Source of the DNA: JAEZHK01 sp040768845
GTDB taxonomy: Bacteria > Bacillota > Clostridia > Christensenellales > Aristaeellaceae
Direction of reading: 5' to 3'
Length of the DNA stretch: 64,000 nucleotides
Assembly (NCBI GenBank): GCA_040768845.1
Contig: JAXGME010000005.1
Coordinates: 124,001 to 188,000, forward strand
This document shows, piece after piece, positions 24,848-33,730 of the stretch; position 1 is the stretch's first letter, and the number at the start of each line of letters is the position of its first letter. The position numbers and the translations under genes were made by a program. Below the pieces are notes generated by a model, which saw only the letters and a program-made list of their open reading frames with translations, was not told the DNA's origin and ran no database searches.

Positions 24848-26350
24848 ATGAACGAAGCCGATAAGCTGGAATTCCGGCACATCAGCAAGTCGTTTCCCGG
24901 CGTCAAGGCACTTGACGACATCAGTCTGAAGGTGCGCGCCGGCAAGGTGCACGTCATCTGCGGCGAGAACGGCGCGGGAAAATCAACCCTCGTCAAGATT
25001 CTCAACGGCATCTACGCGCCGGACTCGGGTGAGATTTTGATTGATGGCGTGCCAGTTAAGATCAAAAGCCCCATCGACGCGCAGGCCCAGGGCATCTTCA
25101 TGGTCTACCAGGAACTGTCCTTCGTGCCGGATATGACCATTGCGGAGAATTTCTTCTGCGGCCGCTGGCCCGTGACCAGGCACGGCAAGGTGGACTGGAA
25201 GGCCATCTACCGGCGCACGCAGGAATGCCTGGACCGGGAGGGCATGCGCTACAGTCCCACCACGCTGATGCGAAGCCTCAGCACATCCGACATCCAGATG
25301 CTGGAAATCCTGAAGGCCATCTCCTTTGACGCGAAGATTCTGATCATGGACGAGCCCTCCTCGTCGATCTCCATCAAGGAGACGGAGTATCTGCTGAACA
25401 AGCTGATGGAGCTCAGGGACCGCGGCGTCAGCATCGTCTACATCTCCCACAAGATGGACGAGGTTTTCCGGATCGCCGACGACATCACCGTCATCCGCGA
25501 CGGCGCGCTGATCGCGACCCATCCGGTGCAGGAGCTCACCATCGACCAGGTCATCACCATGATGGTGGGGCGCAAGCTGGACAGCCAGTACCCCAAGGAA
25601 ACCCTGCCCATAGGCGATATCGCGCTGGAGGTCGAAGGGTTCACACAGCCCGGCGTATTTGAAAACGTCGCCTTCAATGTCCGCAGCGGCGAAATTGTCG
25701 GCTTTGCGGGGCTGGTGGGCGCGGGGCGCACCGAAACCATGACGGCGCTGTTCGGCCTGGCCCCGCACCAGAGCGGGACGGTCCGGATCCACGGAAAGCC
25801 GGTGCGCATCCAGCGGCCGTCCGACGCCATCCGGAACCACATGATCTACGTGTCCGAGGACAGAAGGCGCATGGAGATTGTCGCCTGCCGCAACATCCAG
25901 GAAAACGTGACGATGGCCAACCTGGGCAAGTATTTTGAAAATTTTCATTGGAACGCCCGCCTGGAAGAACGGGAGGCCGCCCAGGCCTGCGACCGCATGC
26001 GCGTCAAGGCCAGTTCCTACAAGGACAGCGTCATGTCGCTCTCCGGCGGCAATCAGCAAAAGGTCGTCCTGGCCAAGTGGCTTCTGTGCCAGCCGGACAT
26101 CCTGCTGATGGACGAGCCGACCCGGGGCATAGATGTGGGCGCCAAGCGCGCCATCTATGAGCAGCTGACGGATTTTGCGCGCGAGGGCAAGGCGATTGTG
26201 CTGATCTCTTCCGAGCTGCCCGAGCTGATCGGCATGTGCGACCGGATCTACGTCATGTGCGAGGGCAGGATTACAGGGTGCCTGGAACGGGAGAGTTTTT
26301 CGCAGGAAACGATCATGCGCTGCGCCATCGACCGCGAGCGCCTGGCCTGA
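24848..26350 (+). CDS. Sugar ABC transporter ATPase (duplicated)
   Basis: A 500-residue two-domain ATPase of RbsA/XylG type. Domain 1 has Walker A GENGAGKST and Walker B IMDEPSSSIS, where the usual DEPT is altered, and a degenerate signature, LSTSDIQ. Domain 2 has a weak Walker A (GLVGAGRTE) and an intact LSGGNQQKVVL with DEPTRGIDVG. The altered DEPSSS is the only feature unlike its paralogue at 13613-15115. Confidence 0.9.
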   Translation: MNEADKLEFRHISKSFPGVKALDDISLKVRAGKVHVICGENGAGKSTLVKILNGIYAPDSGEILIDGVPVKIKSPIDAQAQGIFMVYQELSFVPDMTIAENFFCGRWPVTRHGKVDWKAIYRRTQECLDREGMRYSPTTLMRSLSTSDIQMLEILKAISFDAKILIMDEPSSSISIKETEYLLNKLMELRDRGVSIVYISHKMDEVFRIADDITVIRDGALIATHPVQELTIDQVITMMVGRKLDSQYPKETLPIGDIALEVEGFTQPGVFENVAFNVRSGEIVGFAGLVGAGRTETMTALFGLAPHQSGTVRIHGKPVRIQRPSDAIRNHMIYVSEDRRRMEIVACRNIQENVTMANLGKYFENFHWNARLEEREAAQACDRMRVKASSYKDSVMSLSGGNQQKVVLAKWLLCQPDILLMDEPTRGIDVGAKRAIYEQLTDFAREGKAIVLISSELPELIGMCDRIYVMCEGRITGCLERESFSQETIMRCAIDRERLA

Positions 26351-26396
26351 TCGGGGCGGATCGGACCGTGCGATTCATCAATGGGAGGGAAATGCG

Positions 26397-27401
26397 ATGT
26401 CCAGGGCGTCTTCGGACAGGTGGACCGTTGGGAGAGTGCTCAGCAAATTCAGTCTTCTGATCATCGTCGTTGCGTTCATGCTGATCTGTTCACTGGCCAA
26501 CCCGAACTTTCTGACGGCCAACAACATGATCAACATCTTCAAGCAGAATTCCGTCAACATCATCCTGTCGCTTGGCGCGATGATCCTCATCACGGCGGGA
26601 CTGCTCGACCTCTCCTCCGGATCGGTGGTGGCTTGCGCGGGCTGCATTGCAATCCTGTTCTATTCCAACGTCTGCCCGAGTGTGGCGCTGGCGGCGCTGG
26701 TCGCCGTCGTGGTGGCGGTTCTATGGAACATGGCGTCGGGCGCGATGGTCACCATCTTCAAAACGCCGCCCTTCATCGCCACGCTGGCCACGCAGACGAT
26801 GGCCCGGGGACTCATCCTCTACGTGTGCGATGGGCAGAACATCTACGGCCTGGGCAACATCACCGTGCTGGGCCAGAAGAGCATCGGCTTTGTGCCGGTT
26901 CCCGCGATCACGATGCTGCTGTGCTTTGCGGTTGTCGCCTACCTGATGCGCCAGACCCGGCTGGGTCGCAGCTTCTTCGCCATCGGCGGCAACGAGAACG
27001 CGGCGGTGTCCGCCGGCATCGACGTCAAGCGGAACAAGATGCTGGCCTACGTCATCAACGGGGTTCTGGTGGGCATCGCGGCCATCACATGGGTGGCGCG
27101 CGTCAACGCCGGCGTGGTCAACGGCGGCCAGGGGTACGAATTTGACGCGATGACCGCCACCATCATCGGCGGCACCAGCTTCTCCGGCGGCGTATCCTCC
27201 ACGTTCGGCACCATTCTGGGCGCGCTGCTGGTTGGCTTCCTGGCCAACATCATGAACCTGTTGGGCATCAACTCCTACATGCAACAGTTTATCAAGGGCG
27301 TCATTATCGCGCTGGCCGTCATCTGGGACATCTACTCCAAGGAGCGCAAGACCTATAAAAAGACGGTGACCGCCCCCAGGGAGCCCAGCCCGGCCGCCTG
27401 A
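26397..27401 (+). CDS. Sugar ABC transporter permease
   Basis: A 334-residue RbsC-type permease with multiple transmembrane segments, the motif LLDLSSGSVVACAG and the late conserved IIGGTSFSGGVSSTFGT. It lies between its ATPase and binding protein with short gaps. Its N-terminal 20 residues are polar and cytoplasmic. Confidence 0.9.
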   Translation: MSRASSDRWTVGRVLSKFSLLIIVVAFMLICSLANPNFLTANNMINIFKQNSVNIILSLGAMILITAGLLDLSSGSVVACAGCIAILFYSNVCPSVALAALVAVVVAVLWNMASGAMVTIFKTPPFIATLATQTMARGLILYVCDGQNIYGLGNITVLGQKSIGFVPVPAITMLLCFAVVAYLMRQTRLGRSFFAIGGNENAAVSAGIDVKRNKMLAYVINGVLVGIAAITWVARVNAGVVNGGQGYEFDAMTATIIGGTSFSGGVSSTFGTILGALLVGFLANIMNLLGINSYMQQFIKGVIIALAVIWDIYSKERKTYKKTVTAPREPSPAA

Positions 27402-27461
27402 TGCGGATCGGATTGATCTCCGGAACACGGAGGTTGAATAAGAAATGAGGAGGAACCCCAC

Positions 27462-28466
27462 ATGAGGAAAACCATCGCTCTGATCCTGCTGTCCATGCTG
27501 CTCATCACGACGACGGCGATCAGCCCGGCCCTGGCCGAAGACGCCAAGGTGTACAAGGTGGCTTTCATCTGCCGCAACACCGCCGATTCTTTCTGCGGAT
27601 TCATCATCCAGGCGTTCAACGAAACCATGGAGAAGGATTACAAGGGCAAGATGACGCTGGACATTCTGGATTCCAACGCCGACAACGAGAAGGAGAACTC
27701 GCTGATCGAAACCTGCGTCACCAACGGCTATGACGCGATCATCGTGCAGCCCAACGACTCCACCTCCCAGTTGCCCTACTGCCAGGCCGCGGTGGACGCG
27801 GGCAGGGTTGTGGTGACCACCAACGCCGGCATCCGCGAAGTCAATGGCGGCTATTGGGTGGACGCCGATCCCTACGAGCAGGGCAAGCTGGTCGCCGAGA
27901 AGGCCGTTGAGGAAGTCCCCAAGGACGCCAAGGTCTGCATCATGACCTGCAACCCGGGGAACCTGCACACGGAGTCCCGACTGAAGGCCTACAACGAAAT
28001 CTTCCTCGCGCAGCGCCCCGACGTGACCTGCCTCGCCCAGAAGTGTACCGCCCGCGCCGATGAAGCGGAGTTCATGGCCACCATGGAGGACTGGGTGCAG
28101 GCCTACGGCTACTTCGACGCCGTGCTGACCATCGGCGACGTGCTGGCCAAATCCTGCTACGAAGTCGTCAAGGACGACCCCACCTGGAAGGACAGCCTGT
28201 TCTACGGCGTGGACGGCAACCCGGACCAGCTCCTTCTGATCAAGCAGGGCCACATCAAGGGTACCGTCATGCAGGATACCTATGACATCGCCGGCAACTC
28301 GCTGAAGACCGCCTATGCCGCGCTGACCACCAGCACCGCCGAAAACGTCGCGCTACCCGCCATCTACATCGATTCCACCAACATCGACCAGTACCTCGAC
28401 TACTACGTCAAGATCGGCCGCCTGACCCAGGACCAGGTGGATCAGGCCATCGCCGAAATGAAGTAA
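27462..28466 (+). CDS. Sugar-binding protein
   Basis: A 334-residue type 1 periplasmic-binding protein. The signal peptide ends ISPALA without a lipobox cysteine. The mature N-terminus (VYKVAFICRNTADSFCGF) carries the usual first strand with an aromatic and polar ligand loop. AIIVQPNDS and VLTIGDVLA are the typical second and late cleft motifs. RBS AGGAGG precedes the ATG. The ligand is unknown, presumably the polyol or pentose handled by the flanking enzymes. Confidence 0.85.
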   Translation: MRKTIALILLSMLLITTTAISPALAEDAKVYKVAFICRNTADSFCGFIIQAFNETMEKDYKGKMTLDILDSNADNEKENSLIETCVTNGYDAIIVQPNDSTSQLPYCQAAVDAGRVVVTTNAGIREVNGGYWVDADPYEQGKLVAEKAVEEVPKDAKVCIMTCNPGNLHTESRLKAYNEIFLAQRPDVTCLAQKCTARADEAEFMATMEDWVQAYGYFDAVLTIGDVLAKSCYEVVKDDPTWKDSLFYGVDGNPDQLLLIKQGHIKGTVMQDTYDIAGNSLKTAYAALTTSTAENVALPAIYIDSTNIDQYLDYYVKIGRLTQDQVDQAIAEMK

Positions 28467-28530
28467 TCCCGCCCGGCCAGACGCATGGGGACCGCGCCCC
28501 TCGCTGCGGCCCCCGTGGAGCCCGGTGCAG

Positions 28531-28575
28531 ACGGCCCCGCGCGGCGCAGGATTCTTCCGCATCGGGCGGGGCCGT
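28531..28575 (+). other. Intercistronic stem-loop after binding-protein gene
   Basis: Perfect 10-bp arms ACGGCCCCGC/GCGGGGCCGT enclosing a GC-rich loop, followed by TGCTTGG. It lies between the binding protein and transketolase genes, where it may lower read-through or protect the upstream mRNA. Confidence 0.6.
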
Positions 28576-28627
28576 TGCTTGGCCGCATGCATCCACGACC
28601 CAATTAAGCCTGAAAGGAAGAAGCCTC

Positions 28628-29470
28628 ATGGATCAACAACGCAAACGGGAGTTGGAACTGATCGCGCAGCGGCTGCGCATTACCGGCCTGAAGATGGTCC
28701 GGGGCGCGCATTCCGGACACATCGGCGGCGCGTTCTCTCTGTCGGAAATCATGGCGGTTTTGTATTTTGACAAGATGGCCATCCGGCCACAGCAGCCCGA
28801 CTGGGAGGACCGGGACCGGTTTGTGCTCTCCAAGGGGCATTGCACCGTGGCGCTGTACCCGACGCTGGCGCTGCGGGGGTATATGCCCGTCGAGCGGCTG
28901 GACGAGTTTCGCAAGATCGACGGGCACCTGTCGGGCCACGCGGAAATGACCCAGGTGCCGGGCGTGGACATGTCGACGGGGTCGCTGGGGCAGGGGCTTT
29001 CCACGGCGGTGGGCATGGCGTGCTGCGCCAGAATGCTGGGAAAGGACATCACCGTCTACGCGGTGCTGGGCGACGGCGAGATTCAGGAGGGGCAGATCTG
29101 GGAGGCGCTGATGTACGCCGGCGCGCACAAGCTGGACAATCTGGTTGCGATTCTGGACAGCAACAAGGTCCAGCTGGACGGCTGTGTGTGCGAAGTGCTG
29201 GATACCGGCGACCTGAAAGCCAAGTTTGAGAGCTTCGGCTTTTTCACCCAGTCCATCGACGGGCACAATGTGGAGGAAATCGCGGACGCGGTCGACCGGG
29301 CCAAGGCGGAAAAGGGCCGCCCGTCGATGATCATCGCCAATACCGTCAAGGGCAGGGGCATCTCCTTCATGGAGGGAAAGTGCCAGTGGCACGGAAAGAC
29401 ACCGGATGAGGCGCAGTTTGCGCTGGCGTTCGAGGAACTGTATGCGCGTGAAAAGGAATTGGAGGGCTGA
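28628..29470 (+). CDS. Transketolase-type enzyme, N-terminal (ThDP-binding) subunit
   Basis: A 280-residue subunit with the transketolase His motifs (GAHSGHIGGAFSLSE and SKGHC), the SLGQGLSTAVGMA loop and the ThDP/Mg motif beginning GDGEIQEGQ and ending in N of DSNKVQLDG. The second half of the enzyme is encoded by the next gene, 3 bases downstream. Two-subunit transketolases serve both the pentose phosphate pathway and dedicated sugar catabolism; the ABC transporter context favours the second. Confidence 0.9.
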   Translation: MDQQRKRELELIAQRLRITGLKMVRGAHSGHIGGAFSLSEIMAVLYFDKMAIRPQQPDWEDRDRFVLSKGHCTVALYPTLALRGYMPVERLDEFRKIDGHLSGHAEMTQVPGVDMSTGSLGQGLSTAVGMACCARMLGKDITVYAVLGDGEIQEGQIWEALMYAGAHKLDNLVAILDSNKVQLDGCVCEVLDTGDLKAKFESFGFFTQSIDGHNVEEIADAVDRAKAEKGRPSMIIANTVKGRGISFMEGKCQWHGKTPDEAQFALAFEELYAREKELEG

Positions 29471-29473
29471 GCG

Positions 29474-30415
29474 ATGTCGGAGAAAATCGCGACCAGACAC
29501 GCCTACGGCGAAGCGCTCGCCGAAATCGGCGCAAATCCCAGAATCGTCGGGCTGGACGCGGACGTGGCCACCTGTACCATGTCCATCCTGTTCGGCAGCA
29601 AGTACCCGGACCGCTTCTTCAACGTGGGCATCGCCGAGGCGAACATGATCGGCATGGCTGCCGGCATGGCCACGTTCGGCATGATTCCCTTCGTGCACGC
29701 CTTCGCGATGTTTGCGGCCGGGCGCGGTTTCGACCAGATCCGCAACACCGTGTGCTACCCCCGCCTGAACGTCAAAATCGTCGGCACCCACGCGGGGCTT
29801 ACCGTGGGCGAGGATGGCGCCACCCACCAGTGCCTCGAGGATCTGGCGCTGATGCGTTCCATTCCGGGGATGACGGTCATCTGCCCCGCGGACGGCGAGG
29901 AGACCCGCCAGGCCGTCCGGGCGGTTTCGGAGTACGCAGGCCCCGTCTATCTTCGGCTCGGGCGCCTGGCGGTCGCCCCGGTTTCAGACTTTGAAGGCTA
30001 CAGGTTTGAAATCGGCAGGGCGGTAACGCTCCGCGGCGGAAACGATGTGACGATCGCCGCGACCGGCATCATGGTGCAGGAGGCGCTGCGGGCGGCGGAC
30101 GCACTCGGGGCCGAGGGCATCCGCGCGCGCGTTGTCAACATCCATACCGTCAAGCCCCTGGATGAGAAGACGATTCTGGACGCGGCCCGCGAAACGGGGG
30201 CCATCGTCACCGCCGAGGAGCACAACGTGCTGGGCGGCCTGGGCGGCGCGGTGGCGGAGGTCGTGGCGGAGCGGTTCCCGGTCCCGGTGGTGCGCGTCGG
30301 CGCGCGGGACACCTTTGGCCGTTCGGGCGACGCCCTTCAGCTGATGCAGGCATACGGCCTGACCGCCGAGGAGATTGTCCGCCAGTGCAAGGTGGCGCTG
30401 GCGCTGAAGGGATAA
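29474..30415 (+). CDS. Transketolase-type enzyme, C-terminal subunit
   Basis: A 313-residue partner with the pyrimidine-binding domain (GIAEANMIGMAAGMA, with catalytic Glu) and the C-terminal transketolase domain (AIVTAEEHNVLGGLGGAVAE). It complements the subunit at 28628-29470. No sugar kinase or isomerase is encoded nearby, so an imported sugar must be phosphorylated elsewhere. Confidence 0.9.
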   Translation: MSEKIATRHAYGEALAEIGANPRIVGLDADVATCTMSILFGSKYPDRFFNVGIAEANMIGMAAGMATFGMIPFVHAFAMFAAGRGFDQIRNTVCYPRLNVKIVGTHAGLTVGEDGATHQCLEDLALMRSIPGMTVICPADGEETRQAVRAVSEYAGPVYLRLGRLAVAPVSDFEGYRFEIGRAVTLRGGNDVTIAATGIMVQEALRAADALGAEGIRARVVNIHTVKPLDEKTILDAARETGAIVTAEEHNVLGGLGGAVAEVVAERFPVPVVRVGARDTFGRSGDALQLMQAYGLTAEEIVRQCKVALALKG

Positions 30416-30706
30416 GCCGGAAAAAGGCGTCCAGGCAGCGGGGATGGAATGGCCGAAGGCGCGCCACCCGATACCAGGGGGAGAATGGGAAAGAAAATGA
30501 CGGACGTTCAGGGCCGTACGAAAAAGTAATTCCTCAAATGCGGATGGACGCCGCCGCCGCGATATGGTCCGCGCGGGGATCGGCGCCGAGACGCAAAGGT
30601 AGACAGCGGAACGGCCCGTATGGTATGCTACTGCGGAAAACCGCTGAGGCGCGGAACCGGGGAGGCCCGCCGTCCCTCGGCCGCAGAGCAAGGAGGGGAA
30701 CGCCCC
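30416..30706 (+). other. Leader region of asnA, T-box-like but unproven
   Basis: 291 bases without a gene. A GAGGCGCGGAACCGGGG stretch (30645-30661) followed by CGTCCCT (30671-30677) resembles the antiterminator and terminator arms of a T-box. CTGCGG at 30631 can pair either with CCGC nearby or with CCGCAG at 30681. However, the tRNA-contact bulge reads CGGA rather than TGGN, so the match is imperfect. No promoter of good quality was found. Confidence 0.3.
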
Positions 30707-31714
30707 GTGAGCGATCTCGTGGTACCAAAAGGGTACGCGCCGGTTCTGTCGATCTATGAAACCCAAACCGCCATCGGGATATTGAAAAGGAGGTTTGAAG
30801 ACGGCCTGTGCAGGGCCCTGAACCTCAAGCGGGTGTCGGCGCCGCTTTTTGTCGAGCCGCAGACCGGGCTGAATGACGATCTGAACGGCGTGGAGCGCCC
30901 GGTGGATTTTGAAGTCCGCGAAACGGGGGGCGACGTGCAGATCGTGCAGTCCCTCGCCAAATGGAAGCGGGTGGCGCTGCACAAATACGGCTTTCCTGTG
31001 GGCGAAGGGCTGTACACCGACATGAACGCGATCCGCCGTGACGAGGAGATGGACAACCTCCACTCCATCTACGTCGACCAGTGGGACTGGGAAAAGGTGA
31101 TCGACCGCGAGTCCCGCAACCTGGAAACGCTGAAGGATGCCGTGCGCAAAATCGTCGGAGCGATCTGCGACACCCAGGAGGCGCTTTCGGCCATGTTTCC
31201 GGCGCTCTCGGCGCGCCTTTCAAGAGAGGTATTCTTCATGACGACGCAGGAGCTTGAGGACAGGTATCCCGCGCTCACGCCCAAGGAACGGGAGCGCGCC
31301 TTGCTCCGGGAACACAAGGTGGTCTTCCTGATGCAGATTGGCGGCCCGCTGAGATCCGGAATCCGCCACGACGGCCGTGCGCCGGACTATGACGACTGGG
31401 CGCTGAACGGCGACATTCTCTTCTGGAACGATGTGCTCGGGTGCCCCTTTGAGGTATCGTCCATGGGCATCCGCGTGGACGCGCAGTCGCTGGACGAGCA
31501 GCTGACCAGAGCCCAATGCGACCACCGCCGGAAGCTGCCCTTCCATCGGGCGCTTCTCAGGGGGGAGCTCCCGCTCACGATGGGCGGAGGCATCGGGCAG
31601 TCCCGGCTGAGCATGCTGCTGCTGGAAAAGGCGCATATCGGCGAGGTGCAGGTATCCGTGTGGGATGAGGACACGCTGCGCGGCTGTGCGGCCGCCGGGT
31701 TCCGCCTTTTGTAG
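30707..31714 (+). CDS. asnA: Aspartate-ammonia ligase (EC 6.3.1.1)
   Basis: Ammonia-dependent asparagine synthetase of 335 residues, close to E. coli AsnA (330). It belongs to the class II tRNA-synthetase fold. Visible family segments are VDQWDWEKVI, AICDTQEAL, LNGDILFWN and the C-terminal GGGIGQSRLSMLLLEK. Start is GTG 30707, 8 bases after AAGGAGGGG; the ATG at 30620 would add an unrelated leader. It follows the transketolase genes but its role is unrelated to sugar use, so the neighbourhood is probably incidental. Confidence 0.93.
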   Translation: MSDLVVPKGYAPVLSIYETQTAIGILKRRFEDGLCRALNLKRVSAPLFVEPQTGLNDDLNGVERPVDFEVRETGGDVQIVQSLAKWKRVALHKYGFPVGEGLYTDMNAIRRDEEMDNLHSIYVDQWDWEKVIDRESRNLETLKDAVRKIVGAICDTQEALSAMFPALSARLSREVFFMTTQELEDRYPALTPKERERALLREHKVVFLMQIGGPLRSGIRHDGRAPDYDDWALNGDILFWNDVLGCPFEVSSMGIRVDAQSLDEQLTRAQCDHRRKLPFHRALLRGELPLTMGGGIGQSRLSMLLLEKAHIGEVQVSVWDEDTLRGCAAAGFRLL

Positions 31715-31763
31715 CGACTGCGCCGGCCCTTTCGCAACCGGTTTTCCGCCGGTACGCTCCTGA

Positions 31764-31810
31764 CAAAGCGCCGCCATCCGATTCTTTCCGAGTCGGCCGG
31801 CGGCGCTTTG
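31764..31810 (+). terminator. Terminator after asnA
   Basis: 12-bp perfect arms CAAAGCGCCGCC/GGCGGCGCTTTG with a smaller CCGA/TCGG stem inside. The T run is short (TTTG) and built into the stem. Confidence 0.7.
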
Positions 31811-31956
31811 CGCACCGGCGGCCTTCCGCAAAACCGTTTTCGGGCGGGTTTCCGGGCCGGCGCGGCGCGGCCCCGGAAAACGCCAGGACAACCGGCCAAC
31901 AATAGATAGGGCGATTAAGCATAATCTTTTAGATTCATATTGAATAATTTGCACGA

Positions 31957-32019
31957 TTGACAAAAGAACATGAGCGGAAGTATAATATGTGCACTGGGTA
32001 TAACGATTTACGTAAAACG
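31957..32019 (+). promoter_or_regulatory. Promoter and palindrome of the dipeptide-type operon
   Basis: TTGACA (31957-31962), 18-nt spacer, TATAAT (31981-31986). The imperfect palindrome CGATTTACGTAAAACG (32004-32019), with core TTTACGTAAA and central CG, covers the first transcribed bases and looks like a LacI-family operator. The LacI regulator at 43501 at the far end of this locus is the obvious candidate. The remainder of 31811-31956 is AT-rich and holds nothing I recognise. Confidence 0.7.
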
Positions 32020-32074
32020 ATATAATTAATTTTCGGGCATCGGTCCGGAGCAGCACATAGAGGAGGACAATGGA

Positions 32075-33613
32075 ATGAAGAGGATCCCGAGAATTCTCTG
32101 CCTCGTACTGGCAATGGCGCTGGTACTGTCGATGAGCGCGTTCGCAGAATCGGCGACCGAGAAAAAGACCGGCGGCGTGCTGCGCTACGCCAGCCACAGC
32201 ACCGTCTCCACCCCCGGCTACACCCCCGAGTGCACGAACAACGCCTCGCTGGTGTACCTGACCGTCGCCTATGAGTCGCTGACTTATTACGACGAAGCGG
32301 GCAACATCATCCCCAAGCTGGCCACCTCGTGGACCACCGACGCCGCGGAGCCCAGCATCACTTGGACGCTCCGCCAGGGCGTGAAGTTCGCCGACGGGAC
32401 GGACTTCAACGCCGAGGCCGTGAAGCGCAACATCGAAGAATACCAGGCCTGCAACCGCAACGAAACCGCAAACGTTGCCAGCTGCGAAATCCTGGACGAC
32501 TACACCCTCAAAATGGTGCTCAAGAGCTGGAACTCCTCCACGCTGGAGTCCGTGGGTTTCTTCGTATATTATATGTCGCCCAAGGCGCTGGAGGATGTGG
32601 ACGCGCTGCGCGTGACCTCCTGCGGCACCGGCGCTTTCCAGGTGGCCGAATTCAAGCCCGGCGTCTACATCAAGTACGCCAAGAACGAGAACTACTGGCA
32701 GGAGGGCAAGCCCTACCTGGACGGCATCGAAATGTACATTGTGGATGAGCCCACCACCCGCTCCTCCGCGTTCCAGGCGGGCGAGTACGACATCATCCTG
32801 ATGAACAACCTGACCGTTGCACAGGAACTGATCGAAGCGGACAAGTACGTGATGGAGGGCAACAAGTCGGGCGTGGGCCTGGTGGGCACCGGCCTGATCC
32901 CCAACAGCTCCGATCCCGAGTCCCCGTTTGCCGACGTCAAGGTGCGCCAGGCGATGTGCTACGCCATCGACGCGGACCTGCTGGTGGAGGCCTTTGGCTA
33001 CGGCATGCTGGACACCACCAACCAGTGGGCCGCGCCCGGCGCGGTGACCTATAACCCGGACGTCAAGGGCTACCCCTACGACCCGGAGAAGGCCAAGGCG
33101 CTATTGGCCGAGGCGGGCTACCCCAACGGAATTGACACCACCCTTTACACCGACGCGGGCAACAAGGACATGTTCACCGCCGCCGCCAACATGCTCAACG
33201 AGGTCGGCATCCGCGCCAACGTCAACCTGATCGACGAAAGCACGCAGGTCAGCCTGTACTCCACCGGCACCTGGAAGGGCGTCATGGGCCACTTCCACTC
33301 GATCTCGCCCGATCTGGGCCTGTACATGGGCCGCCACCTGGACAAGGACGCTCCCTTCTACGCCGCCGGTATCCAGCATCCGGACGAGGCGATGGCGCTG
33401 CTCGAGAAGATTCGCACCGCGCCCACCAACGAGGAGAAGGTCGAGCTCGAGCATCAGATGCAGGTGCTGATCTATGACGATCTGGCGCTCTTTGGCAAGC
33501 CGCTGTTCATCCAGCGCGAGCCGATCTTCAAGTACGACTATGTGATGGATGACAACCGCAGCGTCGATCACGTGGGGGCCTGGTCGCCCGAGAACATCTG
33601 GCTGAACAAGTAA
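32075..33613 (+). CDS. Family 5 (peptide/nickel/opine-type) ABC substrate-binding protein
   Basis: A 512-residue solute-binding protein with a signal peptide ending SAFA (no lipobox). The mature start GGVLRYASHSTV and the TWTLRQGVKFADGTDF motif are the family 5 signature, and the late EPIFKYDYVMDD and WSPENIWL segments agree. Ligands of this family range from peptides to opines, glycosides and nickel. RBS GAGGAGG. A hairpin separates it from the permease. Confidence 0.88.
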   Translation: MKRIPRILCLVLAMALVLSMSAFAESATEKKTGGVLRYASHSTVSTPGYTPECTNNASLVYLTVAYESLTYYDEAGNIIPKLATSWTTDAAEPSITWTLRQGVKFADGTDFNAEAVKRNIEEYQACNRNETANVASCEILDDYTLKMVLKSWNSSTLESVGFFVYYMSPKALEDVDALRVTSCGTGAFQVAEFKPGVYIKYAKNENYWQEGKPYLDGIEMYIVDEPTTRSSAFQAGEYDIILMNNLTVAQELIEADKYVMEGNKSGVGLVGTGLIPNSSDPESPFADVKVRQAMCYAIDADLLVEAFGYGMLDTTNQWAAPGAVTYNPDVKGYPYDPEKAKALLAEAGYPNGIDTTLYTDAGNKDMFTAAANMLNEVGIRANVNLIDESTQVSLYSTGTWKGVMGHFHSISPDLGLYMGRHLDKDAPFYAAGIQHPDEAMALLEKIRTAPTNEEKVELEHQMQVLIYDDLALFGKPLFIQREPIFKYDYVMDDNRSVDHVGAWSPENIWLNK

Positions 33614-33639
33614 GCCCCGGGGGTTATTTGACCGCGGAC

Positions 33640-33688
33640 GGGAGCCGTCAGCGCCCCTTCGCAATCGGGCGAGGGCCTGCCGGCTCCC
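33640..33688 (+). other. Intercistronic stem-loop after binding-protein gene
   Basis: 8-bp arms GGGAGCCG/CGGCTCCC with a second inner CGCCC/GGGCG stem, then CTCTTATCC. Same position and style as the hairpins after the two sugar-binding-protein genes. Confidence 0.6.
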
Positions 33689-33730
33689 CTCTTATCCATC
33701 GATCCGCAAGGACGGGAGAACGGATACGCT

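Noticed and set aside
30423..30540. Leader peptide of ten codons at 30498 before asnA
   Set aside because: It contains no asparagine codons and no convincing ribosome-binding site.
30620..30706. N-terminal extension of AsnA from ATG 30620
   Set aside because: The added residues do not resemble the family, and a good AAGGAGGGG site precedes GTG 30707.
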